A stretch of DNA of 45,465 bases from Flavobacteriales bacterium (GTDB taxonomy: Bacteria; Bacteroidota; Bacteroidia; Flavobacteriales_F; PHOS-HE28): NCBI GenBank assembly GCA_019912395.1, contig JAIOIH010000074.1:1-45465 (forward strand), read 5' to 3'. Numbering within the stretch: the first letter of the stretch is position 1; each line of letters starts with the position of its first letter. The notes beneath the pieces were generated by a model, which ran no database searches, was not told the origin of the DNA, and worked only from the letters and a program-made list of their open reading frames with translations. Of this stretch, positions 31,932-40,345 are shown in pieces. The position numbers and the translations under genes were made by a program.

Positions 31932-34279
31932 TATCCCTGCAGCACCCACGGCAGTTCCACCTCCACACGCGTACCCTGCGGCAGGTCGGTGTAGCGGATC
32001 GTGGCCTGCCGCCTGCTGCTCATGGTAAGCAGGTCCAGCCGCGCTTGGGTGATGTGCGTGCCCAATGAGGTCTTGTTGTCCGCAGCGGACGTTGTGGACC
32101 GCCCGCGCCCCACACCGTCATCCTCAACTGTGACGAGCAAATGATCCACCCGGTTCCGGATAGTCACCCCGAGATGCCCGTTTCCATCTTTCTTCGCCAG
32201 GCCGTGCCGGATCGCATTCTCCACGAATGGTTGGATCGCCAAAGGCGGCACCATCACTTGGATTGCGTCGATGTCCGTCGCCATGTCGATCACATGCTCG
32301 AATGATCCGTTGGAACGTAAGCACTCCAGCTCCATGTACAGTTGTAGGGCTTCCATGTCCTTCACCAACGGTACCAAGGGCTTGCGGCTGTTTTCGAGCA
32401 CAAGCCGCATAAGCCGTGCGAATTTCGTGAGGTAGTCAGAGGCGAGATCGCGCTCGTTCTCCAGCACGTAATCGTTGATGCTCGCCAAGGCATTGAAGAT
32501 GAAGTGCGGGTTCATTTGGGCCCGCAGGGCCTTCAGCTCCAGTTGGGCGGCATCGCGCTGGTACTTGGCGCGGCGGCGGCGGCGATCGAGCTGGAAGATC
32601 ACACCGCCGCCTATCAGCAACAGCAGGGTGCCTGAAGCGAGTGCTTTGTTTCGAAACGCCATTTGCTCTGCTTCTGCTGAAGCAGCTTGCCGTTCGGTCT
32701 CCACATGCGCAAGCTCCACGGCGTGCCGTAAACTATCCGCCACCTGTGTTTGCCGGAAGCCGTACCGCAACTGCAGGCGCAAGGTGTTTTTCGCGGCTTC
32801 CTTGCCCTCCACGCTATCGGCCATTTGCCGGTGCAGTTTCAGCATCCCCAGGGCCTCTCGCCATTTGCCCTGTTGTTCCAGCGCTTGATGCAGCACTTCA
32901 GTAGCGCGCATAATGTTGCGGGGAAAGCCCAATTCCTGCGCCAGTTCCAGTGAGCGGCGTGCCCATTGCTCCGCCTCCGCAGGCTTGTGCTGGAGGAGTT
33001 TTATATGAGCGATGCTGAACAGTGCGAAAGACTGTCCTTGCCGATCCTTTACACGCTCATCAATGGCAAGGCAGGCCCGGTAGTTCGCCAAGGCGCTGTC
33101 CAACTGGTTCGTTTGCTCGAAGTAATGACCGAGGTCATAGAGCGCATTACTGATGTCGGCAGGGTTCCCGATGGTTTCGCTGATGGCCCTGCTCATACGA
33201 TAGTGTACGAGCGCGCTGTCCAGATCGCCCTTGTTCTTCAGTGCACTTCCGATACGGCCATGCACGGCCGCTTCGTTCGAGAGGCTGCCGGAACGTGCGA
33301 ATACCGCCAAGCTCTTCGCATATTCGGCTAGCGCGAGATCATGCTCCCCTTGGTCCTCCAGGATGGTCCCGATGTTCATGCGCTCTGCCGCTTGCGCAAT
33401 GCTGTCGCCAATGGCGATCTTGATGTCGAGGCTACGGTGCGCGTAAACGAGCGCCTCCTCCGAAAGACCTTGTGCATCGAGGATGTTCGCGATGTTGCCG
33501 AGACAAAAGGCCAAACCCCGGTCATCGTTCAATTGCTCGTACAGGCGTTCGGATATGAGGTATTGTTCCAACGCATTGGCGGCCTCCCCCTGCTCCCCCA
33601 GAGCCTGTCCGATGTTCAACCGCGAGTCCGCAATTCCCTTGAGGTCCTGTAGTCCCTCATATATGTACAAGCAGCTGTCCCAATAGAGCAGCGCGGTATC
33701 CGGTCTCCCCTGATCCTTGTAATAAGTGGCGATGTTGTTCAATGCTTTGGCGGCACTTCCCATGTCACCGGCGTTCACGTACACTTCCTTCGCCCGGAAG
33801 AGCATGTCGCGCTGCTCCGCATACCGCCCCAGGATGCCAAGTACAAGACCTTCATTGTTCAGCGCGTCCGCGATACCGGGTGTGTACCGGTTCGCAGCGT
33901 GAATGGATCGCGCTTCCCGGAAGCACAATAGCGCACTGTCCAGATCCCCGAACATGTAGTGGGAGGCCGCGAGGTTGTTGATCGCGGAGGCCTTGTACTT
34001 CAGCAACGTGCTTCGCACAATGGGACCGATATCCGGTCGCGCGAGGCTGCGGTCGGCAAGTGCAAGGGCGCTTCTGCAGATCGTCTTGTTCGTATCCGGG
34101 TTTTCCGCGTAGACACGCTCGCTCAGAGCGATCATTGCCGAGAGTTTCGAGGTATCGTTTTCGGCCGTGCGAATTGCCCTCTTGAGGGAATCGATGGGGT
34201 CCGGTGCTTGTGCATGGGCAAAGTTCGGAGCGAGTCCGAGCAGTGCCCCCGCTATCACCATGGGAGCGAGCGGTTTCAT
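31931..34279 (-). CDS. LytS/YehU-type sensor histidine kinase with long TPR sensor, K3
   Basis: A 782-residue sensor kinase, the first of the three. The signal peptide ends near APNFAHAQ (about residue 24). The periplasmic part is a long TPR array (for example DMGSAAKALNNIATYYKDQGRPDTALLYW and GDSIAQAAERMNIGTILEDQGEHDLALAEY). One membrane segment (ASGTLLLLIGGGVIF) leads to the kinase domain with NPHFIFNALASI (about residue 590), PFVENAIRHG and VEDDGVGRGR. The C-terminal 60 residues differ from K1 and K2. The promoter is unclear; TACCTTGG lies 15 bases upstream of the ATG. The nfuA-like gene is 95 bases upstream. Confidence 0.9.
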   Translation of the reverse strand: MKPLAPMVIAGALLGLAPNFAHAQAPDPIDSLKRAIRTAENDTSKLSAMIALSERVYAENPDTNKTICRSALALADRSLARPDIGPIVRSTLLKYKASAINNLAASHYMFGDLDSALLCFREARSIHAANRYTPGIADALNNEGLVLGILGRYAEQRDMLFRAKEVYVNAGDMGSAAKALNNIATYYKDQGRPDTALLYWDSCLYIYEGLQDLKGIADSRLNIGQALGEQGEAANALEQYLISERLYEQLNDDRGLAFCLGNIANILDAQGLSEEALVYAHRSLDIKIAIGDSIAQAAERMNIGTILEDQGEHDLALAEYAKSLAVFARSGSLSNEAAVHGRIGSALKNKGDLDSALVHYRMSRAISETIGNPADISNALYDLGHYFEQTNQLDSALANYRACLAIDERVKDRQGQSFALFSIAHIKLLQHKPAEAEQWARRSLELAQELGFPRNIMRATEVLHQALEQQGKWREALGMLKLHRQMADSVEGKEAAKNTLRLQLRYGFRQTQVADSLRHAVELAHVETERQAASAEAEQMAFRNKALASGTLLLLIGGGVIFQLDRRRRRAKYQRDAAQLELKALRAQMNPHFIFNALASINDYVLENERDLASDYLTKFARLMRLVLENSRKPLVPLVKDMEALQLYMELECLRSNGSFEHVIDMATDIDAIQVMVPPLAIQPFVENAIRHGLAKKDGNGHLGVTIRNRVDHLLVTVEDDGVGRGRSTTSAADNKTSLGTHITQARLDLLTMSSRRQATIRYTDLPQGTRVEVELPWVLQG

Positions 34280-34334
34280 TGTGGTGGTTGCTCGCCAAGG
34301 TAGGGTACCAACGAGAATGCACCGTCAGTCCAAC

Positions 34335-34368
34335 GGACTCCCGACTCCCGACTCCCGACTCAAGGACT
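34335..34368. repeat. GACTCCC tandem repeat
   Basis: Three 7-base units (gactccc) at 34336, 34343 and 34350 followed by gactcaaggact. It lies between the nfuA-like gene and K3 and shares words with the in-frame insertion in rsgA. Confidence 0.75.
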
Positions 34369-34374
34369 GATCCC

Positions 34375-34989
34375 CTAAAGCTCCTCCGCCACCACCTCCC
34401 GCACCCCTGGTACCATCTGCTTCATCAGGTTCTCGATGCCGCTCTTGAGGGTGATCATACTGCTGGGGCAGCCGCTGCAGCTACCGCGCAGGGTAACGGC
34501 GAGGATGCCGTCCTTGAACGATTTGAAGGAGATGTGTCCTCCGTCGCCTTCCACGGAAGGGCGGACGTATTCCTCCAGTACCGAGATGATCAGCTCGTCA
34601 TCCTTGCTGGTGGGTGCGGCATGGGAGGTAGCGCGCTCGTTGGCATCAGCAAGGCTTTGGGCCGAAGCGTCCGCCAGTACTACACGGCCGTCCGTGTTGA
34701 GGTATTCCTGGATGTATTCGCGCAGTTCGCCCTGCACCATGTCCCAATCGATGCTGTCGTTCTTGGTCACGGTGACAAAGTTGCCGCTGATGAACACGCC
34801 GGTGACGAAAGGCAGGTTGAAGACCTTTGCGGCCAGTGGTGACACGGCCTCAGCATCTTCCGGATCGGTGAATTCCATCAAGCGCCCTTCCGGGACCAAG
34901 GCTCGGCTGGTGACGAAGCGCATGGTGGCGGGATTCGGCGTGGCCTCTACGTAGACCGAAATGGGTGTGCGGGTTTCAGTGGTTTGCAT
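34375..34989 (-). CDS. NfuA-like Fe-S scaffold protein
   Basis: A 204-residue protein with an Nfu N-terminal domain (about 8-95: ISVYVEATPNPATMRFVTSRAL, FTDPEDAEAVSPLAAKVF, GVFISGNFVTVTK) and a NifU C-terminal domain (about 125-200: VRPSVEGDGGHISFKSF, GSCSGCPSSMITLKSGIENL) with the CxxC that binds a [4Fe-4S] cluster. It probably supplies clusters to apoproteins alongside the Mrp/NifU pair at 14161-15569. The ATG at 34989 is chosen because an in-frame extension upstream runs through an acctccctc repeat, and because TACCTTTG ends seven bases before it. Confidence 0.93.
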   Translation of the reverse strand: MQTTETRTPISVYVEATPNPATMRFVTSRALVPEGRLMEFTDPEDAEAVSPLAAKVFNLPFVTGVFISGNFVTVTKNDSIDWDMVQGELREYIQEYLNTDGRVVLADASAQSLADANERATSHAAPTSKDDELIISVLEEYVRPSVEGDGGHISFKSFKDGILAVTLRGSCSGCPSSMITLKSGIENLMKQMVPGVREVVAEEL

Positions 34990-34996
34990 TGTGCCA

Positions 34997-35004
34997 CAAA
35001 GGTA
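34997..35004 (-). promoter_or_regulatory. -7 element (TACCTTTG) of the nfuA-like gene
   Basis: On the minus strand TACCTTTG matches TAnnTTTG exactly, followed by seven bases (TGGCACA) and the ATG. Confidence 0.7.
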
Positions 35005-35044
35005 ACCGATGGTCAACAGGCGATCCATCCGCTGTAGTGGCTCC

Positions 35045-35108
35045 AAAGCCTCCCTGGCTTCCTTTACCTCCCGTACCTCCCTCACCTCCCTCACCTCCCC
35101 AACCTCCC
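35045..35108. repeat. ACCTCCCTC tandem repeat between divergent genes
   Basis: Plus-strand cctcccgtacctccctcacc and tcacctccccaacctccccc phrases form degenerate 9-base units. In one minus-strand frame they read as a REV-REV-REV peptide, a known kind of spurious translation from such repeats. Confidence 0.7.
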
Positions 35109-35166
35109 CCCGAATAGCTTCCCAACCCCTCGCGCATCCTGTGCGAACCTTGCCGTGCGCGCTACG

Positions 35167-35174
35167 TATCTTTG
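35167..35174 (+). promoter_or_regulatory. -7 element (TATCTTTG) of the metal module
   Basis: TATCTTTG matches TAnnTTTG exactly and ends six bases before the ATG at 35181. Confidence 0.7.
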
Positions 35175-35180
35175 CGCTCC

Positions 35181-35585
35181 ATGCGACTCATGCCTTCTCT
35201 TCGCTCCAACGGACTTTCCGTTCTGGCCATGCTGGTGCTCCTGATGGGCACGGCTGCGCCGGCGTTGGCCCGCATGACTTGTGTGATCGGTGGCCACACG
35301 GTGGTGAGCGTAGGCCAAGTGGAGGATTGCTGCCCTGCTGAAGATACACATACGGCCACGGTAAGTGCCACCTGCTGCGAAATGTGGGAGGCCCGGCCCC
35401 AGCGTTCCGATTTTGTGCCTGCCGTGAATGCCATGGTACCTGTCCCGGTGGCCATCCTGCAGCCCGGGCCGTGCTTCGCCCCGGTGATCCTGGCTGCGCA
35501 GGCGCCAATGGATGCGCATATCTCGCGTCCGCCTCCGCTGCCACTTGCGCAGCGCCTGGCGTCCACGGGCGTCTTCATCATTTAG
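35181..35585 (+). CDS. Small Cys-rich exported protein, HYC_CC_PP-like
   Basis: A 134-residue predicted exported protein. The signal sequence ends near AAPALA (residue 30). The mature part has C34, a CC pair at 50-51, another CC pair at 65-66 and a PPPLP stretch near 118-122 before a hydrophobic end. This resembles the small HYC_CC_PP family found beside heavy-metal genes in Bacteroidota, although the His-Tyr-Cys motif is not intact here. The cysteine pairs could bind copper or another soft metal. It begins a cluster with a TonB receptor and an HMA protein 78 bases downstream. Identification rests on pattern and context. Confidence 0.55.
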   Translation: MRLMPSLRSNGLSVLAMLVLLMGTAAPALARMTCVIGGHTVVSVGQVEDCCPAEDTHTATVSATCCEMWEARPQRSDFVPAVNAMVPVPVAILQPGPCFAPVILAAQAPMDAHISRPPPLPLAQRLASTGVFII

Positions 35586-35662
35586 AAAAACCTTCCCGGT
35601 GAAAGCTGCCACCTCTGGTGCGCAGCCGGTTTCCTTGTGTTCACCCTGAAGGCTTTTCTTGA

Positions 35663-37912
35663 ATGACCCCAAAACGATCGATCATATTGCTCATCCTGGC
35701 CTGCTCGGCCGCAGTACTGTTTGCACAGGAACGCGTGCATGGCGTGGTGAGCTCCCGTGGCTCGGATCGGCGCGCAGTACCCTTGCCGGATGCCCGTGTG
35801 GGCTGGGCAGGAGGAGCCGCCGTGATGAGTGATTCCACCGGGCACTTTTCCCTGCCCGCACCGGAGCACTGGCCTGCCGTGCTCGTCACCTCTTCGTTTT
35901 CCACCACGCCGGATTCGCTGCTGCTCAAGGCAGCCCCTAAAGGGCCGCTCACGGTGACGGTGGATGGCTCCGTGCAACTCGCCGCTGCGGAGGTGAGCGA
36001 GCGCCAGGCCAGCACACGCCTCAGCTTGCAATCGCTTCAGGCCATCGAGTCCATCGGTGCGCGCGAGCTGAAACGCGCCGCCTGCTGCGACATCAGCGAG
36101 AGCTTCGAGACCAACGCCACGGTGGACATCAATTACAGCGATGCCGTCAGCGGGACCAAGACCATCCGCATGCTCGGCCTCGATGGCAAGTACGCGCAGA
36201 TCAGCATGGAGAACATCCCCTTCGTGCGCGGCCTCTCCTCCAATTCCGGCCTTACCCTGGTGCCCGGCCCGTGGATCCAAAGCATCAACGTGAGCAAGGG
36301 CATCGGCACGGCGGTGAACGGCCCCAACGCCATGACCGGGCAGATCGACCTGTGCCTGCTGGATCCAGCCAGCGCGCCCACGCTCTTCACCAACCTCTAC
36401 GCGAACAGCCAAAGCCGCACGGAGCTGAACGTGAACGCCGCACAGCATCTCGGAAAGGCCGGCGACAATTTGCTGATGGTGCAGGGCAACCTGATGCAGC
36501 GCGAACTGGACGACAACGGCGACGGCTTCCGCGACCAGCCGCTCACCAAGCGCTTCAACATCCTGGACCGTTGGATGCAGCGTACCGACAACCGCACTAC
36601 CCAAGTGATCCTGCGCTATGTGAAGGACCTGCGCAATGGCGGCCAGACCGATGCCGCACCCTTCGGCGAGACCTCCGGTGGAAAGCGCTACGCCGTGGAC
36701 ATCGACAATGAGATGACGGACCTGATCGTGAAGAACGGATGGATACTGAACGACCCGGGGAAAAGCATCGGCATCCTAACGGCCTTCAGGAACAACACCA
36801 TCACCTCCGTCTTCGGCGACCGGAACTATCAAGGTGCGCAGCGCAGCGGCTATGCCAACGCGGTGTACCAGCAATTGATGAAGCACGACGACCAGATCAA
36901 GGCCGGTGCCAGTTTCCAGTTCGATGACTATGATGAGATCTTCAGGCAAACGCCCGCCGAACGCATGGACCTGGGCCGCACGGAGCGCATGCCGGGGATC
37001 TTCACCGAATACACCCGCACCCGCACCCGCTTCACCATGGTGGCCGGGGTTCGCGCGGACTTCAACAGCGCATACGGCAATGCGGTCAGCCCACGGCTTC
37101 ACCTGAAGTACGACATCGCACCGTTGACCACCATCCGTTTCTCCGGAGGAAGCGGCTTCCGCAGCGCCAACCCGATCATGGAGAATGCGGCCGCATTGGC
37201 CAGCTCCCGCCGGGTGGTGATCGAGGGAGACCTTGGTTTCGAGCGATCCTGGAACACCGGCGTGTCCCTGCTGCACAAGTTCAAGTGGTTCGGCAAGAAA
37301 TGGAGCGTGGCCCTGGATGCCTATCGCTCGGACTTCACTGCACAGGTGGTGGCGGACATGGACCGCGACCCGCAGGTGCTCGCCATCTACATGCTGAGCG
37401 GCCCCAGCTACGCCAACAGCCTACTGGCCGATGTGCAGGTGCAGCTCAGCAAGCAGTGGGAGATGAAGGCGAGCTATCGCTACTATGAAGCCGAGACCAC
37501 CTACGATGGCGCATTGCGCGAACGGCCATTGGTGCCTTCGCATCGCGGCCTGCTGGACCTCGGCTACGTGGCCAAGGATGAAAAATGGCGCTTCGACATC
37601 ACCTTGAACGGCTTCGGGCCCGCGCGCTTGCCCAGCACCGCAAGCAATCCGGAGGAATACCGTCTGGGCGACCGCTCGCCCGCTTATGCCACATTGAACG
37701 CCCAGATCACGCGCGTGCTGGGGGCGTGGGAGATCTATCTCGGCGGCGAGAATCTCTCCGGAGCGCTCCAGCAAAGACAGATCCTTTCCCCGGATGATCC
37801 CTTCGGCCCGTATTTTGACGCCTCGATGATCTGGGGTCCCACCAACATGCAAATGGCCTACTTCGGCCTGCGATTCACCTTGAAGGACAAACCGACCTCG
37901 ACAACACGTTGA
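35663..37912 (+). CDS. TonB-dependent outer-membrane receptor, probably heavy metal
   Basis: A 749-residue outer-membrane receptor. The signal peptide ends at about residue 21 (LFAQ). A carboxypeptidase-regulatory-like domain (about 24-105) precedes the plug (about 115-240: RMLGLDGKYAQISMENIPF and GIGTAVNGPNAMTGQIDL) and then the barrel to the C-terminus (MAYFGLRFTLKD). The plug begins with a Cys-Cys pair, C141-C142 (RAACCDISESFETN), a feature I associate with Bacteroidota receptors encoded next to HMA and Cys-rich proteins. It probably takes up or handles copper or a related metal complex. The stop is two bases from the HMA gene ATG. Confidence 0.88.
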   Translation: MTPKRSIILLILACSAAVLFAQERVHGVVSSRGSDRRAVPLPDARVGWAGGAAVMSDSTGHFSLPAPEHWPAVLVTSSFSTTPDSLLLKAAPKGPLTVTVDGSVQLAAAEVSERQASTRLSLQSLQAIESIGARELKRAACCDISESFETNATVDINYSDAVSGTKTIRMLGLDGKYAQISMENIPFVRGLSSNSGLTLVPGPWIQSINVSKGIGTAVNGPNAMTGQIDLCLLDPASAPTLFTNLYANSQSRTELNVNAAQHLGKAGDNLLMVQGNLMQRELDDNGDGFRDQPLTKRFNILDRWMQRTDNRTTQVILRYVKDLRNGGQTDAAPFGETSGGKRYAVDIDNEMTDLIVKNGWILNDPGKSIGILTAFRNNTITSVFGDRNYQGAQRSGYANAVYQQLMKHDDQIKAGASFQFDDYDEIFRQTPAERMDLGRTERMPGIFTEYTRTRTRFTMVAGVRADFNSAYGNAVSPRLHLKYDIAPLTTIRFSGGSGFRSANPIMENAAALASSRRVVIEGDLGFERSWNTGVSLLHKFKWFGKKWSVALDAYRSDFTAQVVADMDRDPQVLAIYMLSGPSYANSLLADVQVQLSKQWEMKASYRYYEAETTYDGALRERPLVPSHRGLLDLGYVAKDEKWRFDITLNGFGPARLPSTASNPEEYRLGDRSPAYATLNAQITRVLGAWEIYLGGENLSGALQQRQILSPDDPFGPYFDASMIWGPTNMQMAYFGLRFTLKDKPTSTTR

Positions 37913-37914
37913 AC

Positions 37915-38361
37915 ATGAAAAACCGAATGAGAACTACCGCTTTTCTGCTGCTGTTCGCGGCCGCAAGCACTTACGCGCAGGATGCCGATCACGGCAAATT
38001 CGCTTCCGTGGACATCCACAGCAACGCGGTGTGTGATATGTGCGAAACCACTATCGAGACCGAAATGCTCTACGTAAGGGGCGTGCAGGCGGTGAAGGTG
38101 GACCTGGCCACCAACATCATCCATGTGGAGTACAAGGCCAAGAAGACGAACCCCGATGAATTGCGCCAGGCCGTGTCGAAGCTCGGCTACATGGCGGACA
38201 ACCTGATGCCCGACCCGGAAGCGCGCAAAGCACTGCCGGATTGCTGCCAGAAGGAAGGCTGCGGAATGCCTGGTGAAACCAAGGGGGAGGCTGCGCCGCC
38301 AACGCCAGCAGCTCCTTCGGCACCGGCCGAGCCGGTCGCTCCTCCAGCACCGGATCGTTGA
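37915..38361 (+). CDS. Exported heavy-metal-associated (HMA) domain protein
   Basis: A 148-residue exported protein. The signal ends near residue 22 (AAASTYAQ). The HMA domain (about 28-95) carries the metal-binding CxxC as C40 and C43 (AVCDMCETTIE) and continues VRGVQAVKVDLATNIIHVEYK. Three further cysteines (C110, C111, C116, DCCQKEGCG) and a Pro/Ala-rich tail follow. It is probably a periplasmic metal chaperone acting with the TonB receptor just upstream. The ATG at 37915 is preferred over an in-frame TTG at 37909. Confidence 0.88.
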   Translation: MKNRMRTTAFLLLFAAASTYAQDADHGKFASVDIHSNAVCDMCETTIETEMLYVRGVQAVKVDLATNIIHVEYKAKKTNPDELRQAVSKLGYMADNLMPDPEARKALPDCCQKEGCGMPGETKGEAAPPTPAAPSAPAEPVAPPAPDR

Positions 38362-38364
38362 GCC

Positions 38365-38880
38365 ATGGCCTTGGTGCGCAGCTTGAAAGGGATCACGCCT
38401 GCTTTCGGCAGTGACCCCTTTCTGGCCGAGACCGCCGTGGTGATCGGGGATGTGGTGATGGGCGACGGCTGCAGTGTGTGGTACAACGCGGTAGTGCGCG
38501 GCGATGTGAACAGCATTCGCATCGGACATCGCGTGAACGTACAGGACGGTGCGGTGCTGCATTGCACCTACAGAAAGTGCGGTCTTGCGATCGGCAACGA
38601 CGTGAGCATCGGGCACAATGCCATCGTGCATGGATGTACGGTGGAGGACAAAGTGCTCATCGGCATGGGCGCCATAGTGATGGACCAGGCGGTGATCGGT
38701 ACCGGGAGCGTGATCGCGGCAGGTGCCGTGGTGACCCAAGGCACGGTAGTGGAGCCGGGAAGTCTGATGGCCGGTGTCCCGGCGAAACGCATCGGTACGG
38801 TGGGCAAGGACCTTTCCGAAGGGGAGATCGAGCGGGTCGCGAGGAACTACGGCGTGTACGCCAGCTGGTACACACTTTAA
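38365..38880 (+). CDS. Gamma-carbonic anhydrase-like hexapeptide-repeat protein
   Basis: A 171-residue left-handed beta-helix protein. Hexapeptide turns (IGDVVMGDGCSV, IRIGHRVNVQDGAVLHC, IGHNAIVHGCTVEDKVLIGMGAIV) and the three zinc-ligand histidines H66, H84 and H89 match the gamma-class carbonic anhydrase family. The acidic loop of proven enzymes cannot be confirmed, so activity is uncertain. It begins three bases after the HMA gene stop and is probably co-transcribed, though the functions need not be linked. Confidence 0.9.
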   Translation: MALVRSLKGITPAFGSDPFLAETAVVIGDVVMGDGCSVWYNAVVRGDVNSIRIGHRVNVQDGAVLHCTYRKCGLAIGNDVSIGHNAIVHGCTVEDKVLIGMGAIVMDQAVIGTGSVIAAGAVVTQGTVVEPGSLMAGVPAKRIGTVGKDLSEGEIERVARNYGVYASWYTL

Positions 38881-38887
38881 TCAGCTC

Positions 38888-38918
38888 CCTCAGCGGTCTC
38901 CCGAAGGGGACCCTGAGG
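38888..38918. terminator. Hairpin between convergent genes
   Basis: CCTCAG-C-GGTC-T-CCC pairs with GGG-G-ACC-C-TGAGG around a GAA loop. It lies eight bases after the gamma-CA stop and 70 bases before the murI stop. No T-run follows, so it may be a stability or bidirectional stop element. Confidence 0.45.
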
Positions 38919-38986
38919 TATTGGCCCGCCAGCGCTTGCAGCGCGAGGCGAGCGAGGTGCGCGCCTGTGGCGCGAAAGCACCTTCT

Positions 38987-39805
38987 TCAAGGAAACCTAA
39001 GTGAACCGTCCCTATCCCAAGTCGCTTGGCGCACATCTCCAGCGGAGAGCCCCAAGCGCTCAAGTACCTTGGAGAATACATGTGGATCGCCGCTGGTGAA
39101 ACAAGTCAATCCTCCGGTTGCACCCGGTGACGCGGACAGGCCGCGTTCCTCCATCACCTGTGCAAGCCGCCGAGCGATGGCCTCGGAAGGTTCGATCACG
39201 CGCACGTCGGGTCCTGCGATCTTCTCGATCAAGGGCCGTACAAGCGGGTAATGCGTACACCCCAGCACCAGGGTATCGATGTTCCGTGCGAGCATCGGCT
39301 CGATCCAACCACGCAGGAGCGCTTCCGTTTCCGGCCCGTCAAAGTCACCGGCATCGATGCGCTGGGCAAGGTCCGGACAGGCTTGCCGGATCACCTCCAC
39401 GCCCTGTGAAAAACGTTCCACCACGTCGGCCAGGGCACGGCCCTCCACCGTGGCGCGTGTGGCCAACACGCCCACCACGCCCGAGCGGGTGTGCTCTGCG
39501 GCAGGCTTCACCGCCGGTTCCATGCCCACGAACGGCACTTCCGGGAAACGTTCCCGCAAGGGGACCAGCGCCGCGCTGGAGGCGGTGTTGCAGGCGATCA
39601 CGATGGCCCGGCAGCCCTTGTTCAGCAAGGCCGTGGTGATGGCGGTGCTGAAGGCCAGGATCTCCTCCGCGGTCCGTTCACCGTAGGGCACGTGCGCGTT
39701 ATCACCGAAATAGAGCAGGCGCTCCGAGGGGAGCGCCTGCCGTATGGCAGCAGCGATGTTGAGCCCGCCGATGCCCGAGTCGAATATGCCGATGCGCGGG
39801 TCCAT
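38987..39805 (-). CDS. murI: Glutamate racemase
   Basis: A 272-residue enzyme making D-glutamate for peptidoglycan. The N-terminal IGIFDSGIGGLNI and the two catalytic cysteines, C72 in ACNTAS and C183 in LGCTHYP, are present. YFGDNAHVPYGERT is also typical. The ATG at 39805 is preferred over a GTG nine bases upstream. It is the last gene of the minus-strand envelope block, 16 bases after the second ompH-like gene. Confidence 0.95.
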   Translation of the reverse strand: MDPRIGIFDSGIGGLNIAAAIRQALPSERLLYFGDNAHVPYGERTAEEILAFSTAITTALLNKGCRAIVIACNTASSAALVPLRERFPEVPFVGMEPAVKPAAEHTRSGVVGVLATRATVEGRALADVVERFSQGVEVIRQACPDLAQRIDAGDFDGPETEALLRGWIEPMLARNIDTLVLGCTHYPLVRPLIEKIAGPDVRVIEPSEAIARRLAQVMEERGLSASPGATGGLTCFTSGDPHVFSKVLERLGLSAGDVRQATWDRDGSLRFP

Positions 39806-39821
39806 GCCCAGCACTTGGGCC

Positions 39822-40331
39822 TTACTGGATGCCGAGCTTGGTCTTCACCAAGGGCATGATGTCGGTTCCGCCGTCGGAATAGAGCACCATGCCGGTGCTG
39901 GTGTCGAAGATGTAGGTGAAATCACCTTCCGATGCCACTTCCTTGATCGCCTTGTTGGTGCGGTCCACCATCGGGGCGAGCAGTTCGTTCTCCTGCTTGG
40001 AAAGGTCTTCCTTCGCCTTGTCCTGGGCATCGCTGATGCGCTGCTCCAGTTCCTGGATCTCGCGCATGGCCATCTGCTGCTCGGTCTTGGTCATGTTCTC
40101 CGCCTTGCTCTGGGCATCGGTCACCTTGTTCTGGTACTCTTGGCCCATGGCCTTCAAGCGATCGTCCAAGGTCTTGGCGAAGTCCTGCATCTTGGTCTCG
40201 GCCGCCTTGCGCTCGGGCAGCATCAGCATTAGGGCCTGGCGGTCGATGTGGCCGAACTTCACGGTGGTTTGCGCACGCATCGCCGTGGAGGCCGCCATCA
40301 GTACGCAAAGGGTCAGGATCGTTTTCCTCAT
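39822..40331 (-). CDS. OmpH/Skp-family periplasmic chaperone (second copy)
   Basis: A 169-residue Skp-like chaperone for outer-membrane proteins. The signal peptide ends near residue 20 (LMAASTAMRAQ). A long coiled coil (about 50-125: KAAETKMQDFAKTLDDRL, MAMREIQELEQRISDAQDK) forms the jellyfish tentacles, and the C-terminal FTYIFDTSTGMVLYSDGG closes the beta body. A GTG at 40349, overlapping the upstream stop as GTGA, is an alternative start; the ATG at 40331 begins the clear signal sequence. Confidence 0.9.
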   Translation of the reverse strand: MRKTILTLCVLMAASTAMRAQTTVKFGHIDRQALMLMLPERKAAETKMQDFAKTLDDRLKAMGQEYQNKVTDAQSKAENMTKTEQQMAMREIQELEQRISDAQDKAKEDLSKQENELLAPMVDRTNKAIKEVASEGDFTYIFDTSTGMVLYSDGGTDIMPLVKTKLGIQ

Positions 40332-40345
40332 GTTGATATTCAGGT

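Noticed and set aside
34990-35094. An N-terminal extension of the nfuA-like protein with REVREVREV
   Set aside because: It is translation of the ACCTCCCTC tandem repeat; the Nfu domain and the -7 element both support the ATG at 34989.
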